From contig JAJDWA010000012.1 of the NCBI GenBank assembly GCA_022825825.1, forward strand, positions 1-64,000: DNA of 64,000 nt, read 5' to 3'. Of this stretch, positions 37,052 to 45,621 are shown in pieces. The stretch's first letter is position 1. Each line of letters opens with the position of its first letter. The stretch comes from Candidatus Poribacteria bacterium. Lineage in GTDB: Bacteria > Poribacteria > WGA-4E > WGA-3G. The translations under genes were made by a program, and so were the position numbers. The notes under the pieces were generated by a model. That model saw only the letters and a list, made by a program, of their open reading frames with translations. It was not told the origin of the DNA and did no database searches.

Positions 37052-37864
37052 CTATGGATTGCCTCCAGTATTGTAGGCGGTTCTCAGACTGCTGCACGCG
37101 GAGCAACTTGCCCCCGACGACCCAGCATAACCGCAATAGATGCCATACTCAGATGGAGTGGTCGGAGCATAGGCCTTAGATGCGTAGTCCTCACCCTTTG
37201 ACGGGTGTCTACCAATTGCATCTGCTTCTGCTGTCCCAGATACTTGGGTTGGGTCTACAAACCTGTTTACGGACCCACTAACGAATATTGAATGTGACCA
37301 GCTACCCGTTTTAGTTTTTTTGGATTTCTGTCGGATTGTGTAATCTGAGCTATATTCCATGCCTATTTCAGCATATAATTCGTACTTGGATCTGTACTGG
37401 TCATAGTCTGGTGTGCAACTTGCCCACGCATACGCGGTTGACTCTGTCCAGCGATTCGGTTCCCAAACAGTATACATTCCGAGAGGTAACCCTTTTTTCA
37501 GGTTGGGTTGTATACGGCCCGTGTAATTTTGGGGGATATGGTCATTATCGCTTTCAAGTAGACTAAAATGTTCCCATTTTCCGCCACTTGTGTAAATGTG
37601 AGCATACGCATTGCCACCCGTAGAAAGGGCATCCTCACCGTCTGTACCTGTCCTATCTCGCATAGAAAAACTAAATTTATTCTTTTCCTTTTTATACTTG
37701 TCCGTTGCAAAGTAGTATTCAGGGTATGTGTTGATCTCAAAATCTATGGCGTCCGTAAAGCGGTTTGCTTCCTCATCGTCAAAGGATAGATCGGATCGGC
37801 CAAGTGTTGTCATTCCCAATAACAGTAGAATGATACTGAGTATCTGAACTATTTGATATTTCAT
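37052..37864 (-). CDS. Small secreted protein, second gene of cassette A (unknown function)
   Basis: 270 residues with a signal peptide (about 1-24, ILSIILLLLGMTTLGRS). The mature part is rich in Tyr, Ser and Gly and has a cysteine-containing tail (YCGYAGSSGASCSACSS). I do not recognise a family. AAGGAG lies just before the ATG, overlapping the spacer after the membrane-protein gene 11 bases upstream. A paired arrangement of membrane gene then secreted gene recurs at 50196-51471, where the secreted partner may be distantly related (both contain a segment like YELYAEIGMEYSS versus YEVSAKTYKSS). A terminator follows directly. Confidence 0.65.
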   Translation of the reverse strand: MKYQIVQILSIILLLLGMTTLGRSDLSFDDEEANRFTDAIDFEINTYPEYYFATDKYKKEKNKFSFSMRDRTGTDGEDALSTGGNAYAHIYTSGGKWEHFSLLESDNDHIPQNYTGRIQPNLKKGLPLGMYTVWEPNRWTESTAYAWASCTPDYDQYRSKYELYAEIGMEYSSDYTIRQKSKKTKTGSWSHSIFVSGSVNRFVDPTQVSGTAEADAIGRHPSKGEDYASKAYAPTTPSEYGIYCGYAGSSGASCSACSSLRTAYNTGGNP

Positions 37865-37875
37865 AGCGGTTCTCC

Positions 37876-38556
37876 TTATTTCTCGATCCCTAAATATTCA
37901 TAGGGATCAATACTGATTTCATCAGGCGTTACAACTTTGAGATGCGACGGTATTTCGCTCGCATCTTTATATATACCTAATGCTAAATCGTCTGGGTGTG
38001 CTTCCACACTCCAGATTTTTTTATTTCCGTGTGCGTCAGTATAATATTCAACCAGGACAGTACCACGTTCAATAGGTTCAATGAGTCCTGTTTCGTGGTT
38101 AATTCCGACGCTACCATATTCTTTCCCTTCGTGCCAAATCTTTATCATGAAACGGAGTAATAATTCGGTTTCTACGTCTTCAATATCATCCCAATAGTAA
38201 TGTGCATTCCATTCTGGCGGTGGTTTTGGTAATTCCCCGAGCCCGAAGGGTGACATCTTTGGTATTGATGTTTCTGTAGATACCGTGACGTTATCCTGTG
38301 TTTTTTTGGCCGTTGGTTTCTCTGCGGGTGGCGTTTCGCTTTCCGCAGGGGTTACATCGGTTGCCTGTTGTGCCGTGTTACCTGTCTTGGAAACCTGTTT
38401 AAGTTTCTTCGATTGGCGTAGCAGTTTTTCTGCCTCAGCAGCTTCTTGTTTGTAGGGTGCGATGTCGTGCTGATACCAGAAATAGCACGCACCCGCAACA
38501 ATCAGCAGCACCACAATGCCACCGATGATCCATCGGGCATAAAATCTATCTGTCAT
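37876..38556 (-). CDS. Single-pass membrane protein, first gene of cassette A (unknown family, paralogue at 50698)
   Basis: About 226 residues from ATG 38556, chosen because AGGAGG lies directly upstream (the ATG at 38580 lacks one). Residues about 8-26 form a membrane helix ending CYFWYQHDIAPYKQE. A polar linker rich in Thr, Lys and Pro follows, then a conserved globular part beginning MSPFGLGELPKPP and ending SIDPYEYLGIEK. The paralogue at 50698-51471 shares CY-WYQ-D--PY-Q, SPFG-GE-P, a central IK-W-EG and the final IDPY--LG. Orientation should place most of the protein outside the cytoplasm. Function is unknown; the motif set suggests a conserved lineage-specific family. Confidence 0.7.
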   Translation of the reverse strand: MTDRFYARWIIGGIVVLLIVAGACYFWYQHDIAPYKQEAAEAEKLLRQSKKLKQVSKTGNTAQQATDVTPAESETPPAEKPTAKKTQDNVTVSTETSIPKMSPFGLGELPKPPPEWNAHYYWDDIEDVETELLLRFMIKIWHEGKEYGSVGINHETGLIEPIERGTVLVEYYTDAHGNKKIWSVEAHPDDLALGIYKDASEIPSHLKVVTPDEISIDPYEYLGIEK

Positions 38557-38580
38557 TTTATACCTCCTGTTGTGCCACAT

Positions 38581-38979
38581 TTAGATGCGGCTTTAGTTGT
38601 TTATAGGCTTCCTTTATCAGTTACTTCAGCGGCAGGTTTACCCATTGCTTAAAAAAATCACGGGCATCCCCAGCTACCAAGCCACAACTAACGAATATAT
38701 GTTAAAAAAGGATACCCATATTGTGTTAGTTGCATTTGGTAGTGTAAATAGTATACAACAAAAAGTCAAATTAAATTTGGAAAAGATTTGAAATTTAATT
38801 TTATTTTTCAAAAAAGTCCGGAGGTTCTCCGTGTCCTCCGCGATAATCTGTGATTCAGACAGAAAATAGTAAACGACTCAGACAACGCGCCTTATCCCAA
38901 ATTTATGCAAAAAACTTTACACACCCGTGGTTGAGAATGTTTGTTGCTTTAATTTATAGAGTTGTGTTAATATAATCTT
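38581..38979. other. Intergenic stretch, no gene seen
   Basis: A 399-bp AT-rich gap between the divergent cassette A and heptose-kinase genes. It contains a GC-rich patch (TCTCCGTGTCCTCCGCGATA at 38828) vaguely like the palindrome at 36858, and TATAAT at 38971, which is too close to the GTG at 38980 for a normal leader. One short open frame (38597-38791) has no coding character. Confidence 0.5.
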
Positions 38980-40035
38980 GTGAATTTAAAAAATGTTTTT
39001 ACACAAATTCAAAATAAAAAGGTGATGGTAATCGGAGACATCATTGTGGATGAATACATCTGGGGTGACGTGAACCGTATTTCGCCTGAAGCACCTGTTC
39101 CGGTGTTCGAGACGACCGAAGAAAGAAAAGGCTGTGGTGGTGCTGCTAACGTCGCACAAAACATCGCCAGTTTAGGTGGTGAGGCGCAATTAATCGGTGT
39201 TATCGGGAAAGACAGAGATGGCGAAAAACTTATCCAGATGTTAAATCATACAGGTGTTGGCACTACTGACATCTCTATAGACGTCCAGCGCCCCACGAGC
39301 AAAAAAACTCGCGTGATTGTTAGTGCTGCTACTACTGATTCCCTACAACGAAATGCCAACAGTCTTGAACCTATGTCTCTGCATCAAGGACATCATTTGC
39401 TTCGGATTGATAGAGAGTCTAAGCAGCAAATTAGTGCCTTAATAAAGGAACGTCTAATGAGTGCTATCACTTCTCAAATAGCAAAAAGCGATGCAATCAT
39501 TTTTGCTGACTATGACAAAGGTGTTGTTAGTGCTGAGTTGATAAAGGCAGTCGTAACAGATGCCAAACCTTATGGTATACCGATTATCGTTGACCCAAAA
39601 CAGAATAATTTTTGGCATTATCAAGGCGTGACCGCGCTTACACCGAACCATAAAGAAGCAGGGGCAGCTTTACAGCAAGAAATCTCCGATGTGTCACACC
39701 TAATTACTGTAGGTGAAAAGATATTGGATCAGTTATCGCTAAAAGCTTTATTGATTACGCGTGAGGAGGACGGAATGTCTCTATTTAAACGTGACTTAGA
39801 TGGTACCCTTGAAGTAGATCATTTACCTCCCCACTCAGGAGAAGTAACGGATGTAACAGGTGCAGGAGATACGGTGGTTGCTGTTTTCACACTTTCACTT
39901 GCGGCACAAATTGATTATCACAGCGCGGCTCAACTGGCAAACCTCGCTGGCGGAATTGTGGTTGGAAAAATGGGGTGTGCGACTGTTACACCGGAAGAAC
40001 TACATCAGGCTATTCACGCATTGCCCGAAATATAA
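38980..40035 (+). CDS. rfaE1: D-glycero-beta-D-manno-heptose-7-phosphate kinase (RfaE domain I, PfkB family)
   Basis: 351 residues from a GTG. The PfkB signature regions are VMVIGDIIVDEYIWGDVNRI, then SPEAPVPVFE and GGAANVAQNIASLGGEAQLIG. The C-terminal VTDVTGAGDTVVAVF carries the catalytic aspartate. SPEAPVP after the WG motif is diagnostic for the heptose kinase domain. It lacks the C-terminal cytidylyltransferase half found in HldE, so this is the separated kinase. The next gene encodes the following pathway enzyme, consistent with ADP- or GDP-heptose synthesis for LPS-type surface glycans. TATAAT 4 bases upstream of the GTG could mean a leaderless transcript. Confidence 0.9.
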   Translation: MNLKNVFTQIQNKKVMVIGDIIVDEYIWGDVNRISPEAPVPVFETTEERKGCGGAANVAQNIASLGGEAQLIGVIGKDRDGEKLIQMLNHTGVGTTDISIDVQRPTSKKTRVIVSAATTDSLQRNANSLEPMSLHQGHHLLRIDRESKQQISALIKERLMSAITSQIAKSDAIIFADYDKGVVSAELIKAVVTDAKPYGIPIIVDPKQNNFWHYQGVTALTPNHKEAGAALQQEISDVSHLITVGEKILDQLSLKALLITREEDGMSLFKRDLDGTLEVDHLPPHSGEVTDVTGAGDTVVAVFTLSLAAQIDYHSAAQLANLAGGIVVGKMGCATVTPEELHQAIHALPEI

Positions 40036-40088
40036 CTTTGGTGTCAATTTTTCTAAATTTAACCAAATATCCACATTTGTGATATAGC

Positions 40089-40652
40089 ATGAAAACTATC
40101 TTCCTTGACCGGGATGGGGTTATAAACAAAAACCCATCGGACTACGGTTATGTATGCAACTGGACAGATTTTACCTTTCTTCCGAATGCGTTAGAGGCGA
40201 TTCGAGACCTAACCCATAACGGTTTTCGCATTATTGTGGCAACCAATCAAGCAGGAATTGGAAAAGGAATTTATACCGAGCAGGATTTAACTGATATTCA
40301 TTGTCAAATGCTTACTGAAATTGAGGAAACAGGCGGATATATTCACAAAATTTACTACTGTCCACATCATCCAGATGCAGGATGCGAATGCCGAAAGCCA
40401 AAACCAGGAATGTTAATTCAAGCCGCACGCGAACACAATATTGATGTGTCAAAAACATTTTATATTGGGGATTCAATTACAGATATTCAGGCAGCAAGAA
40501 GGGCAGACATATCACCAATACTTGTCTTAACTGGGCACGGGCGAGATTCCTATAACCACTGTATCAATTCTGATTCAACCGCTAAAACAGATAAGCCGAA
40601 TAAAATCTTTACTAACCTCTATACTGCTTCACGTTGGCTGATTCAATGCTGA
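40089..40652 (+). CDS. gmhB: D-glycero-D-manno-heptose 1,7-bisphosphate 7-phosphatase (HAD)
   Basis: 187 residues. HAD motif I is FLD7RD9GV at the N-terminus; motif II is IIVATNQAGIGKG; motif III/IV is RKPKPGML and YIGDSITDIQAARRAD. The zinc loop CPHHPDAGCECRKP is characteristic of GmhB. It removes the 7-phosphate made upstream by the bisphosphate intermediate, following the heptose kinase in the pathway and in gene order (53 bases apart). Cytoplasmic. Confidence 0.93.
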   Translation: MKTIFLDRDGVINKNPSDYGYVCNWTDFTFLPNALEAIRDLTHNGFRIIVATNQAGIGKGIYTEQDLTDIHCQMLTEIEETGGYIHKIYYCPHHPDAGCECRKPKPGMLIQAAREHNIDVSKTFYIGDSITDIQAARRADISPILVLTGHGRDSYNHCINSDSTAKTDKPNKIFTNLYTASRWLIQC

Positions 40653-40660
40653 AATTACAA

Positions 40661-40884
40661 TATAGTAAAATCCATAATTATTTGGACACTACGAATCAAC
40701 GCCAAATGTACGTATGGCATTTAGCCAAATCAACGCTGAATCCGCGTATGGTATTCAGCCAAATCAACGCCAAATGCGCTTTTTGGCATTTGGCGGGTTC
40801 GGTTTCCTAGTCAAACCTGTGTAAATAGTGCGGTTAGAAACCGCACCTACCGGGAGTGTGCACATATTTTCAGATTTCACTATA
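40661..40884. mobile_element. MITE-like element with TATAGTRAAATC ends and REP core
   Basis: TATAGTAAAATC (40661-40672) faces GATTTCACTATA (40873-40884), an 11 of 12 match as inverted repeat with TA at both outer ends. Inside are a tandem of near-repeats (CAACGCCAAATG, CAACGCTGAATCC, CAACGCCAAATGCG, with TGGCATTTGGC hairpins) and a GTAG-type palindrome reading GTAGGTGCGGTTTCTAACCG on the minus strand (40828-40850). The right half resembles 30458-30524. No transposase gene is present. Confidence 0.65.
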
Positions 40885-40927
40885 AAATATAAAAGACATG
40901 CAAAGTATTAAATTCCGATTTTAGATT

Positions 40928-42286
40928 ATGATATTAAAAAAAATAGAAACTTGCAGTGCACATGCTGGCGTAATCGGGCTTGGATATGTCGGGTTATCCC
41001 TTATGGTTGCTATTGCCGATGCAGGCTTCAGAGTCACTGGGATTGATATCAATCCAGAAAAAATAGAGCGGCTGAAACGCGGTATATCTGATGTTCCTGA
41101 TGTTCCTGAAGCTATTCTCGGCCCGCTGATTAAGTCAGGACAAATTCAGGTTACAACCAATTATCATGTTCTTAGTGAACTGGATATAATCAACATTTGC
41201 GTGCCAACCCCCTTAAAAGAAAACAGAATCCCTGATATGCAATTCATTACCGCTGCTGTGGCGGAAATTGCTCTCCATTTGCATTCCGAACAACTGATAA
41301 TACTTGAAAGCACGACCTATCCTGGGACGACTGAAGAGATCGTACTGCCAATGCTTCAATCCAACCTCAACGAAAAATTGGGTGAAGCCAACTCTTCGAG
41401 TTTAAGTTCTGATTCTTCCAAACCATTACAAGTAGGACGAGATTTCTATCTCGCTTTTTCACCAGAACGAATTGAACCTGGGAATAGTACCTACTTTATG
41501 ACGAATACGCCAAAAATTGTCGGTGGTGTGACGCCAAAATGCACCCAAGTTGCCAAAACTTTTTATGAACAGTTTATCAATAAGACGCATACTGTCTCCT
41601 CACCTCGAATAGCAGAAATGGCAAAATTGCTTGAAAATACATTTCGGAGTGTAAATATAGGGTTAATCAACGAAGTTGCGCTTATCTGTGATCGGATGGG
41701 TTTAGATGTATGGGAAATTATTGAGGCTGCTGCGACTAAACCCTTCGGATTTATGCCTTTCTATCCGGGTCCAGGTCTTGGAGGACATTGCATACCGATT
41801 GATCCGCACTATCTCTCTTGGCAAGCGCGCAATTACAACTACCACGCGCGATTCATTGAACTTGCCAGCGAAATTAACAGCAGCATGCCTAAATACGTTC
41901 TTGACAAAGTCATTCAGGCACTAAATCTCCATCAGAAGCCTCTCAATGGCTCAAAAATATTAATATTAGGTGTGGCATACAAAAAAGATATCGGAGACAC
42001 ACGTGAATCCCCTGCGTATGAAGTAATAAGATTAATGCTTGACAAAGGTGCATATATTTTATATCATGACCCACATGTTGCACAGATTGTTCTTGCGGAA
42101 GGAGAAATCTATTATTCACATACATTAACAGCCGCTATGATAGAAAGTGTTGATTGCGTTGTAATCCTTACTGACCACAGCACTGTAGACTACGACTTGA
42201 TTGTTCAACACGCTCCTGTCGTCGTTGATACCCGCAACGCAACCCACGCTACTCAAAACGGATCCAGCAAAATAATTAAAATTTAA
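40928..42286 (+). CDS. UDP-N-acetylhexosamine 6-dehydrogenase family (nucleotide-sugar dehydrogenase)
   Basis: 452 residues. The NAD-binding motif is VIGLGYVGLSLMVAIADAGF at the N-terminus; NICVPTPL and ESTTYPGTTEE follow. The catalytic cysteine is C288 in GLGGHCIPIDPHYL. The last third (ILGVAYKKDIGDTRESPA) is the UDP-binding domain. The GGHCIPIDPHYL form is typical of UDP-GlcNAc or UDP-ManNAc dehydrogenases rather than UDP-glucose dehydrogenase. It would supply hexosaminuronic acid for a surface polysaccharide, in line with the heptose and Wza/Wzc-type genes nearby. A short Ser-rich insertion (SSSLSSDSSKP) sits near residue 160. Confidence 0.9.
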   Translation: MILKKIETCSAHAGVIGLGYVGLSLMVAIADAGFRVTGIDINPEKIERLKRGISDVPDVPEAILGPLIKSGQIQVTTNYHVLSELDIINICVPTPLKENRIPDMQFITAAVAEIALHLHSEQLIILESTTYPGTTEEIVLPMLQSNLNEKLGEANSSSLSSDSSKPLQVGRDFYLAFSPERIEPGNSTYFMTNTPKIVGGVTPKCTQVAKTFYEQFINKTHTVSSPRIAEMAKLLENTFRSVNIGLINEVALICDRMGLDVWEIIEAAATKPFGFMPFYPGPGLGGHCIPIDPHYLSWQARNYNYHARFIELASEINSSMPKYVLDKVIQALNLHQKPLNGSKILILGVAYKKDIGDTRESPAYEVIRLMLDKGAYILYHDPHVAQIVLAEGEIYYSHTLTAAMIESVDCVVILTDHSTVDYDLIVQHAPVVVDTRNATHATQNGSSKIIKI

Positions 42287-42480
42287 AATGTTACATTGCG
42301 TTGACTAAAATACAAATCCGTTTATTCTATAAGTTTATTATCTCGTATTAGATTAAGAGGTATTGCAATTACTCCTTAAAGTCCAAAACATATAAAAGTT
42401 ATCTCAAAATACAGTTCACGAGCAAAATTAATTACGTCTCTATTCTCTCTATGTGAACTGAATATCTTTGGAGCACTTTC

Positions 42481-44055
42481 ATGATAGAACCTAATCCAAA
42501 ATTAAAGATACATCATGATCAACTTACATGGTTTCTTGCTATATTTTTAAATGAAAAAGAAATTTTCCAATTACTGATGCACACCAACCTTGTTACGGAT
42601 ACCGATAAGTTACATTCTTCTTCAAAACAGGAGTTGTTGAATAGGTTAACCAACGCTTTTTCCAGGCAATCGCATATTGATGAAATTGTTATTGAACACC
42701 TTTCACAAAAGGCGGAGCATGCGATCTCAAGAATTGGATACATGGTAGTTGATGAAATCCATACTTTTTTTAAATCTCCTGGTCCTCTAATTGAATCAGG
42801 AGAATTTGGCGAAGTAGTCTGGGCACTTTTGACGGATTCGCGAGAAGATGTGCACTCACATGGAATTCGTTTATTAACAGCAGCGTATAAAACTCATAAA
42901 GACTCTGCTGAGGGAGAGGTACATCAGTTCTCTGATTATCTTGCTGCTCCGCAAACATCTTCCCCAGAAATCCAAAAGATACAAACAAAATATGCCAACA
43001 GTTTAAAAGAGGTGCAAAAGGAGGTTGATGAACAGACCACCGAAATTGAAAACCTTAAAAATACTTTAGCAAACTTACAAGTTGAGTACACAGCGATTGA
43101 GAAAAAGAATAAACAGTTGGAACAGCATTGCCAATTAATACTTGAAGAAAATGAGACATTAAAAATAAAAGAAGATGTGTATCAAGAAAACAAAAATCAG
43201 ATTGTTTCTTTACAACAGGAAAATGAAAGTCTTCACGAAAAAGCGACACAGTATTCGGAAACCAGCACTTCCCTCATTAAATTGGAGGCTGAACACCAGC
43301 AGCTGCTGGCAAAATATGGGGATGTCACAGCTCAACTCAATGAGATCACACAAATCAGGGCATCCAAGGAAACTTTCATGGGTGAACTAAAGTTAGTTGA
43401 AGAAGCTGTTTATAAGGAATTTCAGACTTTAGAACAACTAAAAACTGATCTACAAACCTATTTTGATGTAATTGAAAAATCACATCAAGCATCCCGGAAC
43501 GCGCTCAACCAAATTCGACAAACAGTAGATCATTTAGACGAACCTGAATCGGAGTCTATAAATCAAGAGGATCGGACAGGAACGCAACCGCGTGTGGGTG
43601 TATTTGTTGATGTTCAAAATATGTTCTACGCTGCAAAGGATCGGTTTGAACGCCGAGTTGATTACATTAAACTTCTTGATTTGATCGTTGGTCCGAGGCA
43701 GCTCATATCTGCATACGCTTATATTGTACAGATTCCTGAAATTAAACAAGGTAATTTCATTTCTCTATTAGAGCACAACGGCTATACAATTCGTAGTAAA
43801 GACTTACGTCTGCGCGGAGACGGTTCAGCAAAAGGGGATTGGGATGTCGGAATCGCCGTAGACGTAGTCTCTATGCTCGGAATGTTAGATGTTGTTATTT
43901 TAGCAAGCGGAGATGGGGATTTTTGCCCATTAGCTGAACTCATCAAACAGCAGCATAAGCGAATAGAGATAGTCGCATTTGAGCACAACACATCAATGGA
44001 TTTACAAGCAGTGGCAGACCAATTTTTCCCGATAGGGGAAGAATTGTTAATGTAG
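42481..44055 (+). CDS. Coiled-coil protein with C-terminal NYN (PIN-like) domain
   Basis: 524 residues; TTTGGAG precedes the ATG. The N-terminal 150 residues are helical and unassigned. Residues about 170-365 form a long coiled coil (EVQKEVDEQTTEIENLKNTL and onward). The C-terminal about 150 residues are a LabA/DUF88-type NYN domain with acidic metal-binding residues: VGVFVDVQNMFYA, KGDWDVGIAVD and ILASGDGDFCPL. NYN domains are predicted ribonucleases. A coiled-coil fusion of this length may serve oligomerisation or tethering. The neighbours (nucleotide-sugar dehydrogenase upstream, secreted repeat protein downstream) give no functional hint. Confidence 0.85.
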   Translation: MIEPNPKLKIHHDQLTWFLAIFLNEKEIFQLLMHTNLVTDTDKLHSSSKQELLNRLTNAFSRQSHIDEIVIEHLSQKAEHAISRIGYMVVDEIHTFFKSPGPLIESGEFGEVVWALLTDSREDVHSHGIRLLTAAYKTHKDSAEGEVHQFSDYLAAPQTSSPEIQKIQTKYANSLKEVQKEVDEQTTEIENLKNTLANLQVEYTAIEKKNKQLEQHCQLILEENETLKIKEDVYQENKNQIVSLQQENESLHEKATQYSETSTSLIKLEAEHQQLLAKYGDVTAQLNEITQIRASKETFMGELKLVEEAVYKEFQTLEQLKTDLQTYFDVIEKSHQASRNALNQIRQTVDHLDEPESESINQEDRTGTQPRVGVFVDVQNMFYAAKDRFERRVDYIKLLDLIVGPRQLISAYAYIVQIPEIKQGNFISLLEHNGYTIRSKDLRLRGDGSAKGDWDVGIAVDVVSMLGMLDVVILASGDGDFCPLAELIKQQHKRIEIVAFEHNTSMDLQAVADQFFPIGEELLM

Positions 44056-44087
44056 TTTAGGTTTTCAGCATAAGGCTTCGGGAAATT

Positions 44088-45527
44088 ATGTTCGTTTCTG
44101 ATTGTTCCTCAATGTTTAATTGCTCACGGTTACGTTTTTCCTCATGTAAACCCATCCCTTACGGCTTGTTACTCTTTCTTCTTTTTATTACTCCTCTCTC
44201 CATTGCCCAACCAGAATGGCTGCCAACGGAAAATGTACCGGTATGTACGGCTGAAAATGCTCAATATTTTCCTGTATTAACAACGGATGGTGAAGATGGT
44301 GTTATTGTTGCTTGGCGTGATGCGCGAAACGGCAACTACGACATTTATGCGCAACGTGTTAACAGCAAGGGCGAGATGAGCTGGACACCAAATGGGATTG
44401 CTGTCTGTGAGCACGAAGCGCCTCAAAGTAGCCCTGCTATTGTTTCTGACTTGGCAGGTGGTGCGATCATCGTGTGGGGCGATACGCGGAACGGTACGCA
44501 AGATAGTTACGCGCAACGCATCAATGCAAACGGTGAAGAACTGTGGGGGCCTGATGGTATCGAAGTTTGTACAGATGCCGCTTTACAAAATGATTTTATC
44601 GTTATTCCAGATGGGAACGGAGGCGTGGTTGTTGCCTGGGAGGATTGGCGTGCTGGTAACCAAGATATATATGTTCAAAAAATTTCAGCTGAAGGAGAAG
44701 CAATTTGGAAAAAGAATGGGATTCCTGTGTATAGCGGGGAAGGAAACCAATATGATCCTGTTATAATCAGCGATGCCGAAGACGGTTTCATCGTTGTGTG
44801 GTGGGATATTAGTACACCTGACTGGAACATATTCGCGCAACGGATCGATAGCGAAGGAAATAAGGTGTGGGATTCTCCTATTCCTGTCTGCACTGCACAA
44901 GGCAATCAAGGAGCACCAACCATCGTTACTGATGGAAATGGCGGAGCATTCTGTGTTTGGTCGGACTATAGAAATGACCCGAATTTTTTTACAAAAGCTC
45001 AACTTTATGCACAGCACATAGCTGCAGATGGCACAACCTTATGGGAAAAAGATGGTATACCGATTTGTGAATTGCCTGTCAATCAACAACAAGCAAATTG
45101 TATCAGTGATGGTGAAGGGGGATTCATCGTTGTGTGGTGGGATGATCGGGATGTTTTTGCTGACATCTACGCCCAGCGCGTTAATGTCCAAGGTAAAATT
45201 TTATGGAATAAAACCGGTGTGCCAGTTTGCACAGAGGGAGGCGTCCAACAAGTTCCCATGCTTGTTTCTGATGGTGCAGGCGGCGCAATAGCCTATTGGC
45301 TCGACTATAGAATGGATTTCGGGGATACAACTGAAGATGCTATCTACGCGCAGCGGATTAGTGCTGAAGGGGCACCACTTTGGAAAGAGAACGGCGTACC
45401 GGTCTGTACTGCAAATAAAGAACAGATTACGCCGAAAGGAGTCTCTGCAGGGGGTGGTAGCGCAATTGTGGTCTGGAGTGATGCCCGCGGCGACGATTAC
45501 GACATCTATATCCACCGTGTCCATTAA
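44088..45527 (+). CDS. Secreted protein made of eight ~55-residue repeats
   Basis: 479 residues. A hydrophobic segment (GLLLFLLFITPLSIA) acts as signal peptide after a 25-residue polar lead; a later ATG at 44112 could be the true start. The rest is eight repeats, each with a consensus like NGIPVC---NQ--P-IVSDG-GG-IVVW-D-R-G--DIYAQR(V/I)-A-G--LW. The regularity suggests a beta-propeller. No catalytic motif seen. Similar repeat proteins are annotated as hypothetical exported proteins; the ligand is unknown. Single gene: the tyrS promoter follows. Confidence 0.8.
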   Translation: MFVSDCSSMFNCSRLRFSSCKPIPYGLLLFLLFITPLSIAQPEWLPTENVPVCTAENAQYFPVLTTDGEDGVIVAWRDARNGNYDIYAQRVNSKGEMSWTPNGIAVCEHEAPQSSPAIVSDLAGGAIIVWGDTRNGTQDSYAQRINANGEELWGPDGIEVCTDAALQNDFIVIPDGNGGVVVAWEDWRAGNQDIYVQKISAEGEAIWKKNGIPVYSGEGNQYDPVIISDAEDGFIVVWWDISTPDWNIFAQRIDSEGNKVWDSPIPVCTAQGNQGAPTIVTDGNGGAFCVWSDYRNDPNFFTKAQLYAQHIAADGTTLWEKDGIPICELPVNQQQANCISDGEGGFIVVWWDDRDVFADIYAQRVNVQGKILWNKTGVPVCTEGGVQQVPMLVSDGAGGAIAYWLDYRMDFGDTTEDAIYAQRISAEGAPLWKENGVPVCTANKEQITPKGVSAGGGSAIVVWSDARGDDYDIYIHRVH

Positions 45528-45556
45528 TACAAACGTTGAATGTTTATCGATCAGAT

Positions 45557-45585
45557 TTGACAATCCTTGCCTTGCATGGTATTAT
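45557..45585 (+). promoter_or_regulatory. Promoter for tyrS
   Basis: TTGACA (45557-45562), a 17-base spacer and TATTAT (45580-45585, continuing AAT). GGAAGGA precedes the ATG at 45622. The leader is too short for a T-box. Confidence 0.65.
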
Positions 45586-45621
45586 AATAAGCGGTAAAAA
45601 TTTTTTGGAAGGATAACTCCC

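Noticed and set aside
38597-38791. 64-codon frame between cassette A and the heptose kinase
   Set aside because: No ribosome-binding site, random composition, and it overlaps the region upstream of cassette A.
44392-45291. Overlapping plus- and minus-strand frames within the eight-repeat protein
   Set aside because: Repeat-driven shadows; the repeated pattern is coherent only in the 44088 frame.
45528-45621. T-box riboswitch upstream of tyrS
   Set aside because: Too short, and no T-box motif or terminator/antiterminator pair; a plain promoter explains it.
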